From Pimelobacter simplex (GTDB lineage: Bacteria > Actinomycetota > Actinomycetes > Propionibacteriales > Nocardioidaceae): a stretch of DNA of 64,000 nucleotides. The notes below the pieces were generated by a model that worked only from the letters and a program-made list of their open reading frames with translations, was not told where the DNA came from and did not search any database. A program made the translations under genes and the position numbers. Below are positions 14,457 through 22,466 of this stretch, one piece after another (within the stretch, counting starts at the first letter, position 1; each line of letters opens with the position of its first letter). Where the stretch lies: NCBI RefSeq assembly GCF_024662235.1, contig NZ_CP096276.1, forward strand, positions 4,464,001 to 4,528,000. Direction: 5' to 3'.

Positions 14457-15258
14457 ACTCCGGCGGACGACGCTCGACGAAGGCGGTCATCGCCTCGTCG
14501 AGGTCGTCGCTGAGCAGGAACGCGGCGTTCCACACGGCCGTGTAGCGCAGGCCGGCCTCGACCCGCGGCGCGCGCTCGGCGTCGAGGACGTCCTTGATGC
14601 CGCGCAGGACGAGCGGCGAGTTGGCCGCCATCCGGGCCGCGAGGTCGGCCGCGGCGCTCCGGGCCTCGGCGGCGGTCGGGTGCACGTGGTTGACCAGGCC
14701 GAGCTCCGCGGCGCGTACGGCGTCCACGTCGTCGCCGGTGAGCGCGAGCTCGCGCAGGTGGCCGTCGCCGATGACGCCGACCAGGCGCTGGAGGCTGCCG
14801 AGGTCGGCGACGATGCCGACCTTGGCCTCGCGGACGCTGAAGACGGCGTCGGCCGAGGCGATCCGGACGTCGCAGGCGACGGCGAGGTCGACACCGCCGC
14901 CGATGCACCACCCGGTGACCGCGGCGACCGTCGGCTTGCGCAGGCCCGCGACGACGTCGAGGGCGCCCTGCCAGCGCCGGACCAGCGCGAGGAGCTCCTG
15001 GCGGGCGCCGGCGTGGGTCGCGCTGCGCAGCGGCGCGAAGGTGCCGGCCGCGGCGCCCAGGTCGAGGCCGTAGGAGAAGTGGTCGCCCGCGCCCGCCAGG
15101 ACGACGGCGCGCACGCTGTCGTCGGCGTCGAGGTCGGCGAAGGTCGCGGCCAGCTCGGCGAAGAAGGCGTCGTCCATGACCGCCTTGCCGCCGGGTCCGG
15201 CCAGACCGACGGTGGCGACGGCTCCGTCGCGGGTGAGGGTGAAGCGGGGCTCGCTCAT
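14443..15258 (-). CDS. Crotonase-family enzyme, dienoyl-CoA isomerase-like
   Basis: 271 residues. Crotonase core: FSYGLDLGA (oxyanion hole 1), KPTVAAVTGWCIGGGVDLAV (oxyanion hole 2), then FSVREAKVGIVADLGSLQRL. The Asp in VADLGSLQR, and the acidic residues around it, are at positions used by delta3,5-delta2,4-dienoyl-CoA isomerase (ECH1) rather than by plain hydratases. That isomerase rearranges double bonds in beta-oxidation of odd-positioned unsaturated acyl-CoAs. The gene is downstream of, and overlaps by 4 bp (ATGA), the luciferase-like gene, so they are cotranscribed. Enoyl-CoA hydratase remains an alternative. Confidence 0.85.
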   Translation of the reverse strand: MSEPRFTLTRDGAVATVGLAGPGGKAVMDDAFFAELAATFADLDADDSVRAVVLAGAGDHFSYGLDLGAAAGTFAPLRSATHAGARQELLALVRRWQGALDVVAGLRKPTVAAVTGWCIGGGVDLAVACDVRIASADAVFSVREAKVGIVADLGSLQRLVGVIGDGHLRELALTGDDVDAVRAAELGLVNHVHPTAAEARSAAADLAARMAANSPLVLRGIKDVLDAERAPRVEAGLRYTAVWNAAFLLSDDLDEAMTAFVERRPPEFTGR

Positions 15259-16310
15259 GCGGTGACCTCCGTGACGATCTCGGAGAGCCGGCGCACCTGG
15301 GCGACCCGCTCCGCGTCGCCCGCGGCGAGCGGGTTGAGCAGGAACGTGCGGACGCCGGCCGCGTGGAACTCGCCGACCTGGCGCCGGACGGAGTCCTCGT
15401 CGCCCATCAGGGTGACCGCCTCCACCAGCTCGTCCGGTACGGCGGCCGCCGCCGCGGCCTTGTCGCCCGCCAGGTAGCGGTCCTGGATCTCCTTGGCCTC
15501 GGCCTCGTAGCCGTAGCGGCAGGCGAGCTGGTTGTAGAAGTTCTTGTCGCGCGCGCCCATGCCGCCGATGTAGAGCGCGAGCTGGTTGCGCACCGCCTGC
15601 ACGGCCTCGGCCGGCGGCTCGCCCAGGTGGTAGTGGATCTGGAGCTGGATGTCGAGCTCGCCGAGCGCGGGATCGCGCCGCGCGAAGCCCTCGGCCAGGG
15701 GCTCGCCCCAGGCCAGGTCGCGCTTGGCCGGGTGGAAGAACAGCGGCTGCCAGCCGTTGGCCAGCTCGGCGACGAGCGCGACGTTCTTGGGGCCGAGCGC
15801 GGCGACCGAGATCGGGATCTCCGAGCGCACTGGGCGGTTGATGATCTTGAGCGGCTTGCCGAGGCCCGAGCCGCCCTTGTCCTTGGTCAGCGGGATGTCG
15901 TAGTACTTGCCCTCGAACTCGACCGGCTCGCGGCGCCACACCTGGCGGCAGACCTCGATCACCTCGCGGGTGCGGCCGAGCGGGGCGTCGTACTTGACGC
16001 CGTGGAAGCCCTCGATGACCTGGGGCCCGCTGGCGCCGAGGCCGAGGGTGAACCGGCCGTCGGAGACGAAGTCGAGGCCCGCGGCCGTCATCGCGGTCAG
16101 CGACGGGGTGCGGGTGTAGATCTGGAAGATCGCCGACATCAGCTCGAGCCGGTCGGTCTTGGCCGCGATGTAGCCGAGCTGGCTGACCGCGTCGAACGAG
16201 TAGGCCTCGGGCATCGCGACCAGGTCGAGGCCGTTGCGCTCGTACTCCTGGAGGAGCTCCACGGTCTCGGCGAAACCGCCCGAGTAGTCGATGATCATGC
16301 CGAGCCGCAT
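15255..16310 (-). CDS. LLM-class (F420-type) oxidoreductase
   Basis: 351 residues. MRLGMIIDYSGGFAETVELL, LELMSAIFQIYTRTPSLTAM, then DFVSDGRFTLGLGASGPQVI are bacterial luciferase-like barrel signatures. The GLGASGPQVIEG form is typical of the F420-dependent group (methylene-H4MPT reductase relatives) abundant in actinobacteria. Substrates of this subgroup are mostly unknown. It shares an operon with the crotonase gene and is divergent (81 bp) from the FAD/Fe-S dehydrogenase, so it plausibly works in the same acyl or steroid catabolic route. ATG 16310. Confidence 0.85.
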   Translation of the reverse strand: MRLGMIIDYSGGFAETVELLQEYERNGLDLVAMPEAYSFDAVSQLGYIAAKTDRLELMSAIFQIYTRTPSLTAMTAAGLDFVSDGRFTLGLGASGPQVIEGFHGVKYDAPLGRTREVIEVCRQVWRREPVEFEGKYYDIPLTKDKGGSGLGKPLKIINRPVRSEIPISVAALGPKNVALVAELANGWQPLFFHPAKRDLAWGEPLAEGFARRDPALGELDIQLQIHYHLGEPPAEAVQAVRNQLALYIGGMGARDKNFYNQLACRYGYEAEAKEIQDRYLAGDKAAAAAAVPDELVEAVTLMGDEDSVRRQVGEFHAAGVRTFLLNPLAAGDAERVAQVRRLSEIVTEVTA

Positions 16311-16378
16311 CACGCCTCCAGGTTGTCGAGCGATTGCCGGGACCTGGGACGGGAGCGTAGCCCGCGGACCCGACCCAC

Positions 16379-16384
16379 TAGATT
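16379..16384 (+). promoter_or_regulatory. -10 box, leaderless start of FAD/Fe-S dehydrogenase
   Basis: TAGATT, 7 nt before GTG 16392, with no ribosome binding site present. Confidence 0.55.
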
Positions 16385-16391
16385 TCAGTGC

Positions 16392-19220
16392 GTGTCCGGC
16401 ATCGCTCACCTGCTCCAGCGCCACGGAGCGGGCGACGTCAGCGACGACGCCGCGGTCCTCGGTGCCTACTCGTCCGACGCCTCGCTCTACCGCGTCCCCC
16501 CGGTCGCCGTCGCGTTCCCGCGCTCGGCCGACGAGGTCGCCGCGATCCTCGCCGCGGCCCGTGCGGAGGGCCTGACTCTCACCGCCCGCGGCGCCGGTAC
16601 GTCGGTCGCGGGCAACGCGATCGGGCCCGGCGTGGTCGTCGACTTCAGCCGGCACCTCAACCAGGTCGTCTCGGTCGACGTCGAGGCCGAGACCGCCGTC
16701 GTCCAGCCGGGCGTCGTGCAGGCCGCACTGCAGAAGGCCGTCGCCGGCCACGGGCTGAAGTTCGGGCCCGACCCGTCGACCAGCACCCGCTGCACCATCG
16801 GCGGGATGATCGGCAACGACGCGTGCGGCGCGCGCTCGCTGGCCTACGGACGCACCTCGCACAACGTGCGCGGCCTGCGCGGGCTGCTCGCCGACGGCAC
16901 CCCCCTCGTCACCGGGTACGACGCCGCGGGCAAGCCGGTCGCCAGCGCCGAGGGCTCCGACGTCCTCGACCGACTGCGCGGGCTGGTCGCCGACGACCTG
17001 GGCACGGTGCGCACCGAGTTCGGCACGTTCGGCCGGCACGTCTCGGGCCTCGCGCTCGACCACCTCGTGCCCGAGCGCGGCTTCGACCTGACCCGCGCGC
17101 TGGTCGGCTCCGAGGGCACGCTCGCCGTGCTCACCGAGGCCACCGTGCGGCTGGTCCGGGCGCCGAAGGCGTCGCTGATGATCGTGCTGGGCTTCCCCGA
17201 CTTCCCGACCGCGGGCTACGCGACGACCGAGGTGCTCGCGTTCGAGCCGTCGGCGTGCGAGGGCCTCGACCGGCGCATCGTCGACGTGATCCGCGAGCGG
17301 CGGGGTCCCGACGCCGTCCCGCCGCTGCCGGCCGGCGACGCCTGGATGTTCGTCGAGCTCTCCGGCGACGACCCCGATGACGTACGACGCCGCGCGGACC
17401 AGCTCGCCGCGGCGGGCCTCGGCGTCTCCGCGCTCGTCGTCGACGACCCGCGCACGGCCGACCGGCTCTGGAAGATCCGCGCCGACGGGGCCGGCCTCGC
17501 CGGGCGGGCGCCGTCCGGCAAGCCGGCCTGGGCCGGCTGGGAGGACTCCGCCGTGCCGCCCGAGCGCCTGGGCGAGTACCTCACCGCCTTCGAGGGCCTG
17601 CTCTCCGCGCACGAGCTGACCGCGATGCCGTTCGGCCACTTCGGCGAGGGCTGCCTGCACGTGCGGATGGACTTCCCGTTCGCCCGGCCCGACGGCGCCG
17701 ACCGCTTCCGCGCCTTCCTCGAGGAGGCGGCCGACCTCGTCACCTCGCTCGGCGGCTCGCTCTCGGGCGAGCACGGCGACGGCCGGGCCCGCAGCGACCT
17801 GCTGCCGCGGATGTACTCCCCCCGCGCGCTCGGCCTGATGGCCGCGGTCAAGGACCTCTTCGACCCGACCGAGGTGCTCAACCCCGGCATCCTCGTCGAC
17901 GCGGCGTCGAGCACCGACGACCTGCGCTACTCCTCGACGACGCGGCTGACCAAGGGGCTCGCGTTCGCCTACGCCGACGACGGCGGGGACTTCGGCCAGG
18001 CGGTGCACCGCTGCACCGGCGTGGGCAAGTGCCGCGCCGACAACAGCGGCTCGGGCGGCGTGATGTGCCCGTCGTACCAAGCGACGAAGGAGGAGATCCA
18101 CAGCACGCGCGGCCGCGCCCGGCTGCTCCAGGAGATCGTCAACGGCGACAGCGACGTGTCGTGGGGCTCCCCCGCGGTGCACGACGCGCTCGACCTCTGC
18201 CTGGCCTGCAAGGGCTGCGCCTCCGACTGCCCGACCGGCACCGACATGGCGTCGTACAAGGCCGAGGTGCTGCACCAGACCTACAAGCGCAAGATCCGGC
18301 CGCGCTCGCACTACTCGGTCGGCTGGCTGCCGCGCTGGGCCAAGGTCGGCTCGGCGATGCCGCGCTTCGCCAACCGGTCGATGGACGTCGGGCCGCTGCG
18401 CAAGGTCGCGCTCAAGGCGGCGGGCGTCGACACCCGGCGCCGGATGCCGGCATTCGCGCGGCGCACCTTCCGGCGTACGTTCGGCGGCGCCGCGGGCACC
18501 GGCACGCCCGTCGTGCTCTTCGTGGACTCCTTCACCAACCACTTCGCGCCCCAGGTCGCCGATGCGGCGGTCGAGGTGCTGCGCGCGGCCGGGTACGACC
18601 CGCGGATCACCCGGCAGCAGGAGTGCTGCGGGCTGCCGTGGATCAGCACCGGCCAGCTCGACGGCGCGGCGAAGCGGATGCGGGGCATGGTCGACGCCCT
18701 CGCCGCCGACGCCCGGGCCGGCGTACCGATCGTCGGGATCGAGCCGTCCTGCACCGCCGTGCTGCGCCACGAGCTGCGCGAGCTGGTCCCGGGACCGGAC
18801 TCCGACGCCGTCGCCGCCGCGACCCTGACCCTGGCCGAGGCGCTCGCGAAGGCCCCGGACTGGACCCCGCCGGACCTCAGGGGCGTCCGCATCGTCGCCC
18901 AGCCGCACTGCCACCACCACGCGGTGATGGGCTGGAACGCCGACCGGACGCTGCTCGAGAAGGCCGGCGCCCAGGTCGAGGCCGTGGCCGGCTGCTGCGG
19001 CATGGCCGGCAACTTCGGCGTCGAGCAGGGGCACTACGAGGTATCCGTCGCGGTCGCCGAGCAGAACCTCCTCCCGGCCCTTCGCGCCTCGGCGGGCGAG
19101 GCCCGGCGGGTCGTGCTGGCCGACGGCTTCTCGTGCCGGACCCAGGTGGGCGAGCTCGCGCCCGACGAGGCGCCGGTGCACCTCGCCGAGCTGCTCGCGC
19201 GCGGGGTCAGCGGGCGCTGA
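16392..19220 (+). CDS. Fused FAD-linked oxidase / 4Fe-4S / CCG-domain dehydrogenase (D-2-hydroxyacid type)
   Basis: 942 residues. Order: FAD_binding_4 (LTARGAGTSVAGNAIGPGVV, PDPSTSTRCTIGGMIGNDAC), FAD-oxidase C domain (MPFGHFGEGCLHVRMDFPF, GSLSGEHGDGRARSDLLPRM), a two-cluster ferredoxin part (CTGVGKCR...CPSY near residue 540 and CLACKGCASDCPTGTD near 605), and two CCG domains (QQECCGLPW near 740, VAGCCGMAGNFG near 865). This is the GlcD-GlpC fusion (YdiJ/Dld-II-like) that oxidises D-lactate or another D-2-hydroxyacid and feeds electrons to the membrane chain. The substrate is unproven. GTG 16392 has a leaderless promoter. It is convergent with, and overlaps by 14 bp, the SDR gene. Confidence 0.9.
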   Translation: MSGIAHLLQRHGAGDVSDDAAVLGAYSSDASLYRVPPVAVAFPRSADEVAAILAAARAEGLTLTARGAGTSVAGNAIGPGVVVDFSRHLNQVVSVDVEAETAVVQPGVVQAALQKAVAGHGLKFGPDPSTSTRCTIGGMIGNDACGARSLAYGRTSHNVRGLRGLLADGTPLVTGYDAAGKPVASAEGSDVLDRLRGLVADDLGTVRTEFGTFGRHVSGLALDHLVPERGFDLTRALVGSEGTLAVLTEATVRLVRAPKASLMIVLGFPDFPTAGYATTEVLAFEPSACEGLDRRIVDVIRERRGPDAVPPLPAGDAWMFVELSGDDPDDVRRRADQLAAAGLGVSALVVDDPRTADRLWKIRADGAGLAGRAPSGKPAWAGWEDSAVPPERLGEYLTAFEGLLSAHELTAMPFGHFGEGCLHVRMDFPFARPDGADRFRAFLEEAADLVTSLGGSLSGEHGDGRARSDLLPRMYSPRALGLMAAVKDLFDPTEVLNPGILVDAASSTDDLRYSSTTRLTKGLAFAYADDGGDFGQAVHRCTGVGKCRADNSGSGGVMCPSYQATKEEIHSTRGRARLLQEIVNGDSDVSWGSPAVHDALDLCLACKGCASDCPTGTDMASYKAEVLHQTYKRKIRPRSHYSVGWLPRWAKVGSAMPRFANRSMDVGPLRKVALKAAGVDTRRRMPAFARRTFRRTFGGAAGTGTPVVLFVDSFTNHFAPQVADAAVEVLRAAGYDPRITRQQECCGLPWISTGQLDGAAKRMRGMVDALAADARAGVPIVGIEPSCTAVLRHELRELVPGPDSDAVAAATLTLAEALAKAPDWTPPDLRGVRIVAQPHCHHHAVMGWNADRTLLEKAGAQVEAVAGCCGMAGNFGVEQGHYEVSVAVAEQNLLPALRASAGEARRVVLADGFSCRTQVGELAPDEAPVHLAELLARGVSGR

Positions 19221-20013
19221 GCCACTCCTGCGTCCGCACGTCCAGCGCGGCGCGGGCGTCCTCGTCACGCGCGGCCTCGGACGGCTCGACCGGACGGCTC
19301 TTGCGGTAGTAGCCCGACGCCGCCGCGGGGTCGGTCGCGATCCGGACCAGGTGCTCGGCCGACGCGGCCGGGGACATCAGGCTGCGCCGCTCCAGGGGCA
19401 GCGCGAGCCGACGGAGGCGGCGCAGCAGCGGGCGGGTCTCCAGGCCGCGGTCGGCGATGTTGGTCGACACCGCGCCGGGGTGGGCCGCCAGCGCGCGGAG
19501 GCCCTGGTCGCCGTACTGGGCGGCGAGGAGGGCCGCGTGGTGGACGAGGCCGAGCTTGGAGGTGCCGTACGCCGCCCACGAGTCGTACGGCGCGTCCTCG
19601 CCCAGGAGCCGGTCGGTGGTGCCGCGCTCGTGGAGCTGCGAGACGACGTGCAGGACGGTCGGCTCAGGAGCCGCGAGCAGCAGCGGCAGCAGCGCGGTGG
19701 TGAGGTCGACGGTGCCGAGGTAGTTGGTCCGCCAGTGCACCTCGTGCCCGTCGACGAGCTGCGGTTCCTTCCACCGCGACCCGAGGTCGAGGTGGATGCC
19801 GGCGCTGTTGACCAGGAGGTCGAGCCGGTCCGACCGCTCGGCGTACGCCGCGGCGAAGGCCGCGACCGACCCACGGTCGGTGAGGTCGAGCGTCGCCCGC
19901 GTCGTGGTGGTGACCTCCCAGCCGGCCGCCGTCAGCGCGTCGGCGACGGCGCGGCCGATCGAGCCGGCGCCGGCACCGGTGACGACGGCGCGACCGGCGT
20001 CGCCGGCGTTCAC
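19207..20013 (-). CDS. SDR-family oxidoreductase (retinol dehydrogenase-like)
   Basis: 268 residues from GTG 20013. NAD(P)-binding motif TGAGAGSIG is near residue 12, LLVNSAGIH the NAG motif, and YGTSK the catalytic Tyr-x-x-x-Lys, with Ser in VVSQLHER. LAAHPGAVSTNI follows. The layout resembles the RDH/WW-oxidoreductase-like SDR branch acting on lipophilic alcohols. It lies 4 bp downstream of the next SDR, so they form an operon probably under the KstR-like operator at 20809-20822. The substrate is unknown. Confidence 0.85.
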   Translation of the reverse strand: MNAGDAGRAVVTGAGAGSIGRAVADALTAAGWEVTTTTRATLDLTDRGSVAAFAAAYAERSDRLDLLVNSAGIHLDLGSRWKEPQLVDGHEVHWRTNYLGTVDLTTALLPLLLAAPEPTVLHVVSQLHERGTTDRLLGEDAPYDSWAAYGTSKLGLVHHAALLAAQYGDQGLRALAAHPGAVSTNIADRGLETRPLLRRLRRLALPLERRSLMSPAASAEHLVRIATDPAAASGYYRKSRPVEPSEAARDEDARAALDVRTQEWLSAR

Positions 20014-20017
20014 GCCG

Positions 20018-20755
20018 TCACCAGACCACGCCGCGGTCGACGACGAGGTTCGCGCCGGTGACCGAGGCGGCGGCCGGGGAGGCGAGGTAGAGCAGCGCCT
20101 CGGCGACGTCCTGCGGGGGCATGAAGCCGGGGATCACGGAGGTGCTGCGCGCGATCAGGTCCCAGTTGGTGTCGGCGGGCAGCCCGGCCGCCGCCGCCTC
20201 GACCATCGGGGTCGCGATCCCGCCCGGGGAGACGCAGTTGACCCGCACGCCCTTGGTCGCGAACTCGACCGCCAGCGCCCGCATCCCGAGCAGCAGCGCG
20301 GCCTTCGACGCACAGTACGGCGCGTTGTAGGGCTGCCCCATCACGGCCGAGATCGACGCGACCGAGACGACATTGCCCTTGCTCTCGACGAGCGCGTCCG
20401 CGAACGCCTGGGCCAGCATCAGCGGCGCGAGGGCGTTGACGTCGAAGTGCTTGCGCAGCAGGGCGGCGTCGAGCGCGCCGAGCTCGGCGAACTTCTGGAT
20501 GCCGGCGACATTGCAGAGCACGTCCAGGCCCCCGAGCTCCTCCAGCGCACCGGCGACGAAGGCGTCGCGCGCGGCGTCGTCGGCGAGGTCGCAGGCGGTG
20601 ACGCCCTCGGCCGGGACGACGTCGGTGGCGACCACGCGGGCCCCCTCCTGGCGGAACAGGTCGGCCACGACCTGCCCGAGGCCGCCGGAGGCTCCGGTGA
20701 CGACGACGCGGCGTCCGGTGAAGCGCTGGGCGCGGGCTGCGTTCGGGTCGGTCAT
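20018..20755 (-). CDS. SDR-family oxidoreductase (classical FabG/HSD-like)
   Basis: 245 residues. TGASGGLGQVVADLF binding motif, DLADDAARDAFV acid motif, NVAGIQKF, Ser in SVASISAVMGQ, YCASKAALLL with Tyr-x-x-x-Lys, then RVNCVSPGGIATPM and the classical C-terminus VTGANLVVDRGVV. It probably oxidises or reduces a ring or acyl hydroxyl; hydroxysteroid dehydrogenases and beta-ketoacyl reductases share this architecture. ATG 20755 has AGGAGG 10 nt upstream, so the longer frame to 20833, which would cross the operator, is rejected. A perfect KstR-type palindrome lies 54 bp upstream. Confidence 0.88.
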   Translation of the reverse strand: MTDPNAARAQRFTGRRVVVTGASGGLGQVVADLFRQEGARVVATDVVPAEGVTACDLADDAARDAFVAGALEELGGLDVLCNVAGIQKFAELGALDAALLRKHFDVNALAPLMLAQAFADALVESKGNVVSVASISAVMGQPYNAPYCASKAALLLGMRALAVEFATKGVRVNCVSPGGIATPMVEAAAAGLPADTNWDLIARSTSVIPGFMPPQDVAEALLYLASPAAASVTGANLVVDRGVVW

Positions 20756-20808
20756 GCGCGGTCCTCCTGGCTCGTGGCGCCGCGGCGTGCGGCGTTCCGC
20801 GAGAACAA

Positions 20809-20822
20809 TAGAACGTGTTCTA
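20809..20822. promoter_or_regulatory. Perfect KstR-type operator
   Basis: TAGAACGTGTTCTA is a perfect palindrome around a 2-bp centre and an exact match to the KstR consensus TNNAACNNGTTNNA. It stands between the SDR operon (minus) and the YceI gene (plus). KstR is the TetR-type repressor of sterol side-chain and ring degradation, released by sterol-CoA thioesters. Confidence 0.75.
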
Positions 20823-20864
20823 GTCGACGTCACGGCATCTTAGGGTGCCCTCAGTTTTGCCACC

Positions 20865-20870
20865 TACGGT
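20865..20870 (+). promoter_or_regulatory. -10 box, leaderless start of yceI-like gene
   Basis: TACGGT, 7 nt before ATG 20878. The next seven bases contain no ribosome binding site. Confidence 0.5.
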
Positions 20871-20877
20871 GGTTGCC

Positions 20878-21582
20878 ATGTCATCCAAGAAGCTCGGTTC
20901 CCGGAAGATCCTCATCCTCGGCGGCGTCCTCGTCGCGCTCGTGATCGTCGCCGTCACCGTCGGGCCCTGGGCCTACGGCAAGTTCGTGGTCGGCGAGCAG
21001 CCCGACGAGCTGACCCTGCCCGCGGCCGGCAGCTCCGCCGACGCGAAGCCCGACACCAGCGCCGCCACCGACGCACTCGACGGCGCATGGACGGTCGGCG
21101 CGGACTCCGCGGCCGGCTACCGCGTCGACGAGGTGCTCTTCGGCCAGAACGTCACCGTGGCCGGCCGCACCGACCAGGTCGAGGGCAGCGCCACGGTCGC
21201 CGACGGCGTCCTCAGCGCCACCACGATGAGCGTCGACATGGCGTCGGTGGCCACCGACGAGTCGCGCCGGGACGCGCAGTACCGCGACCGGATCATGGAC
21301 ACCGCGACCTACCCGACCGCGACCTTCACCCAGACCGCGCCCGTCGAGCTGCCGGCCACCGGAGGCCGGTTCACCGTCACGGTGCCCGGCGACCTCACGG
21401 TCCGTGGCGTCACCCGCGCGGTCGAGGTCGAGCTCGACGTCCAGGCCTCCGGTGAGGCGCTCGACGTCGCGGGCAGCATCGACGTGGTGTTCTCCGACTA
21501 CGAGATCCCCGAGCCCGGCTTCTCCGGGATCTCGGTCGACGACCACGGCAAGATCGAGTTCCTGCTGAAGATGGCCCGCTGA
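20878..21582 (+). CDS. YceI-family lipocalin-like protein, membrane anchored
   Basis: 234 residues. One N-terminal membrane segment (ILILGGVLVALVIVAVTVGP) places the rest outside the membrane. The YceI domain (residues about 70-234) shows GAWTVGADSAAGYRVDEVLF, SRRDAQYRDRIMDTATYPTA (the RD...MD..YPTATF hallmark) and GDLTVRGVTRAVEVELDVQA. YceI proteins are isoprenoid- or lipid-binding beta-barrels. It is divergent from the SDR operon across the KstR-type operator, so it could be coregulated; a lipid carrier role is inference. Confidence 0.9.
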   Translation: MSSKKLGSRKILILGGVLVALVIVAVTVGPWAYGKFVVGEQPDELTLPAAGSSADAKPDTSAATDALDGAWTVGADSAAGYRVDEVLFGQNVTVAGRTDQVEGSATVADGVLSATTMSVDMASVATDESRRDAQYRDRIMDTATYPTATFTQTAPVELPATGGRFTVTVPGDLTVRGVTRAVEVELDVQASGEALDVAGSIDVVFSDYEIPEPGFSGISVDDHGKIEFLLKMAR

Positions 21583-21592
21583 GGCCGTCGGC

Positions 21593-22369
21593 TCACCAGT
21601 CCTGCCACGGGATGATCGTGCGCAGCGGGGTGCTCAGCAGCACCTCCTCCGACGCGGCGGCCTCGGCACTCAGGCCGCCGGCCAGCTCGGCGGTACGGGC
21701 GTCGATCGCCGCGGCGGTCGGCAGCGGGTCGCCGTCGAGGTAGGCGAGGCGGATCCGCAGCGACTCCGGGGGGTCGGGGGTCTCGGTGGCCAGCGGCAGC
21801 GACGGGTGCGACTGGTGGTGGGCGAACGAGAACGTCCACGCGCCGGCCACCCCGTCGAGGTCGAGCAGCGCCGGGACCAGGCTGCGGTCCTGCCAGGCGT
21901 AGTGCTCGTGGGTCGCGCCGCTGTGGGGCGCGGCGTGGCGCGAGAGGGTCAGGTGCAGGCCGCGGTTGGGGCGGTAGGGCAGCACCTCGGGCGAGACGAG
22001 GGCGGAGGGCGCGGCGTACCCCTTGACGGGGCGGAAGAACGACAGCAGCTTGCGCTGCACGCCCGGGATGAGCGGCCCGCGGCCCCACTGGAACGAGTCG
22101 GAGCCGAGGTCGGACCACTCCCGCAGCGCGCGCTCGACGGGGTCCTTGAACCAGTACATCGCCACGTAGTCGGTCGCCGCGTGCTCGTCGGACGCGACGC
22201 CGCCGCGGTAGTCGTCCGGGCGCGCCCACCGGTCACCCCACAGGACGCCGGGCAGCGCCAGGTTCTCCGGCCGGTGGTCGAGCTGGTGCCACTCGTTGTA
22301 GGCGCGGTGCTCCTCGGCGCCGGCGCCGGCGAGGGTCACGAACGAGAAGAACACGAGCGGGCTGGTCAC
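21593..22369 (-). CDS. Hypothetical protein, possible EthD-like dimeric alpha-beta barrel
   Basis: 258 residues from GTG 22369, with AGGAGG 6 nt upstream. The N-terminus SPLVFFSFVTLAGAGAEEHR and YNEWHQLDHRPENLALPGVL look like a ferredoxin-like (EthD/antibiotic monooxygenase type) fold with a repeated half (GRGPLIPGVQRKLLSFFRPV; YAWQDRSLVPALLDLDGVAG). No catalytic motif is recognisable. It is divergent from a luciferase-like gene across a TetR-type operator, so they are probably coregulated. Function unknown; fold call tentative. Confidence 0.6.
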   Translation of the reverse strand: MTSPLVFFSFVTLAGAGAEEHRAYNEWHQLDHRPENLALPGVLWGDRWARPDDYRGGVASDEHAATDYVAMYWFKDPVERALREWSDLGSDSFQWGRGPLIPGVQRKLLSFFRPVKGYAAPSALVSPEVLPYRPNRGLHLTLSRHAAPHSGATHEHYAWQDRSLVPALLDLDGVAGAWTFSFAHHQSHPSLPLATETPDPPESLRIRLAYLDGDPLPTAAAIDARTAELAGGLSAEAAASEEVLLSTPLRTIIPWQDW

Positions 22370-22412
22370 GGCTGCCTCCTGGCGAGCGGTCGGCGGTGGG
22401 GTACTCTCGGAA

Positions 22413-22430
22413 ACCAAGCAAGCACTTGGT
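22413..22430. promoter_or_regulatory. TetR-type (KstR2-like) operator
   Basis: ACCAAGCAAGCACTTGGT. The inner 14 bases (22417-22430), AGCAAGCACTTGGT, match the KstR2 consensus ANCAAGNNCTTGNT exactly. KstR2 controls the late steps of sterol ring C/D degradation, but other TetR/FadR regulators use similar sites. It lies between the divergent hypothetical and luciferase-like genes. Confidence 0.6.
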
Positions 22431-22466
22431 CTATCAGAGGACCGGGCCCCGAGGGAAGAGGCACCC

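Noticed and set aside
15255..19268. Very long antisense reading frame opposite the FAD/Fe-S gene
   Set aside because: It is an extended high-GC shadow. Only its C-terminal 351 residues (the luciferase-like protein) show family features, and the rest is Arg/Asp/Gly-rich noise antisense to a well-supported gene.
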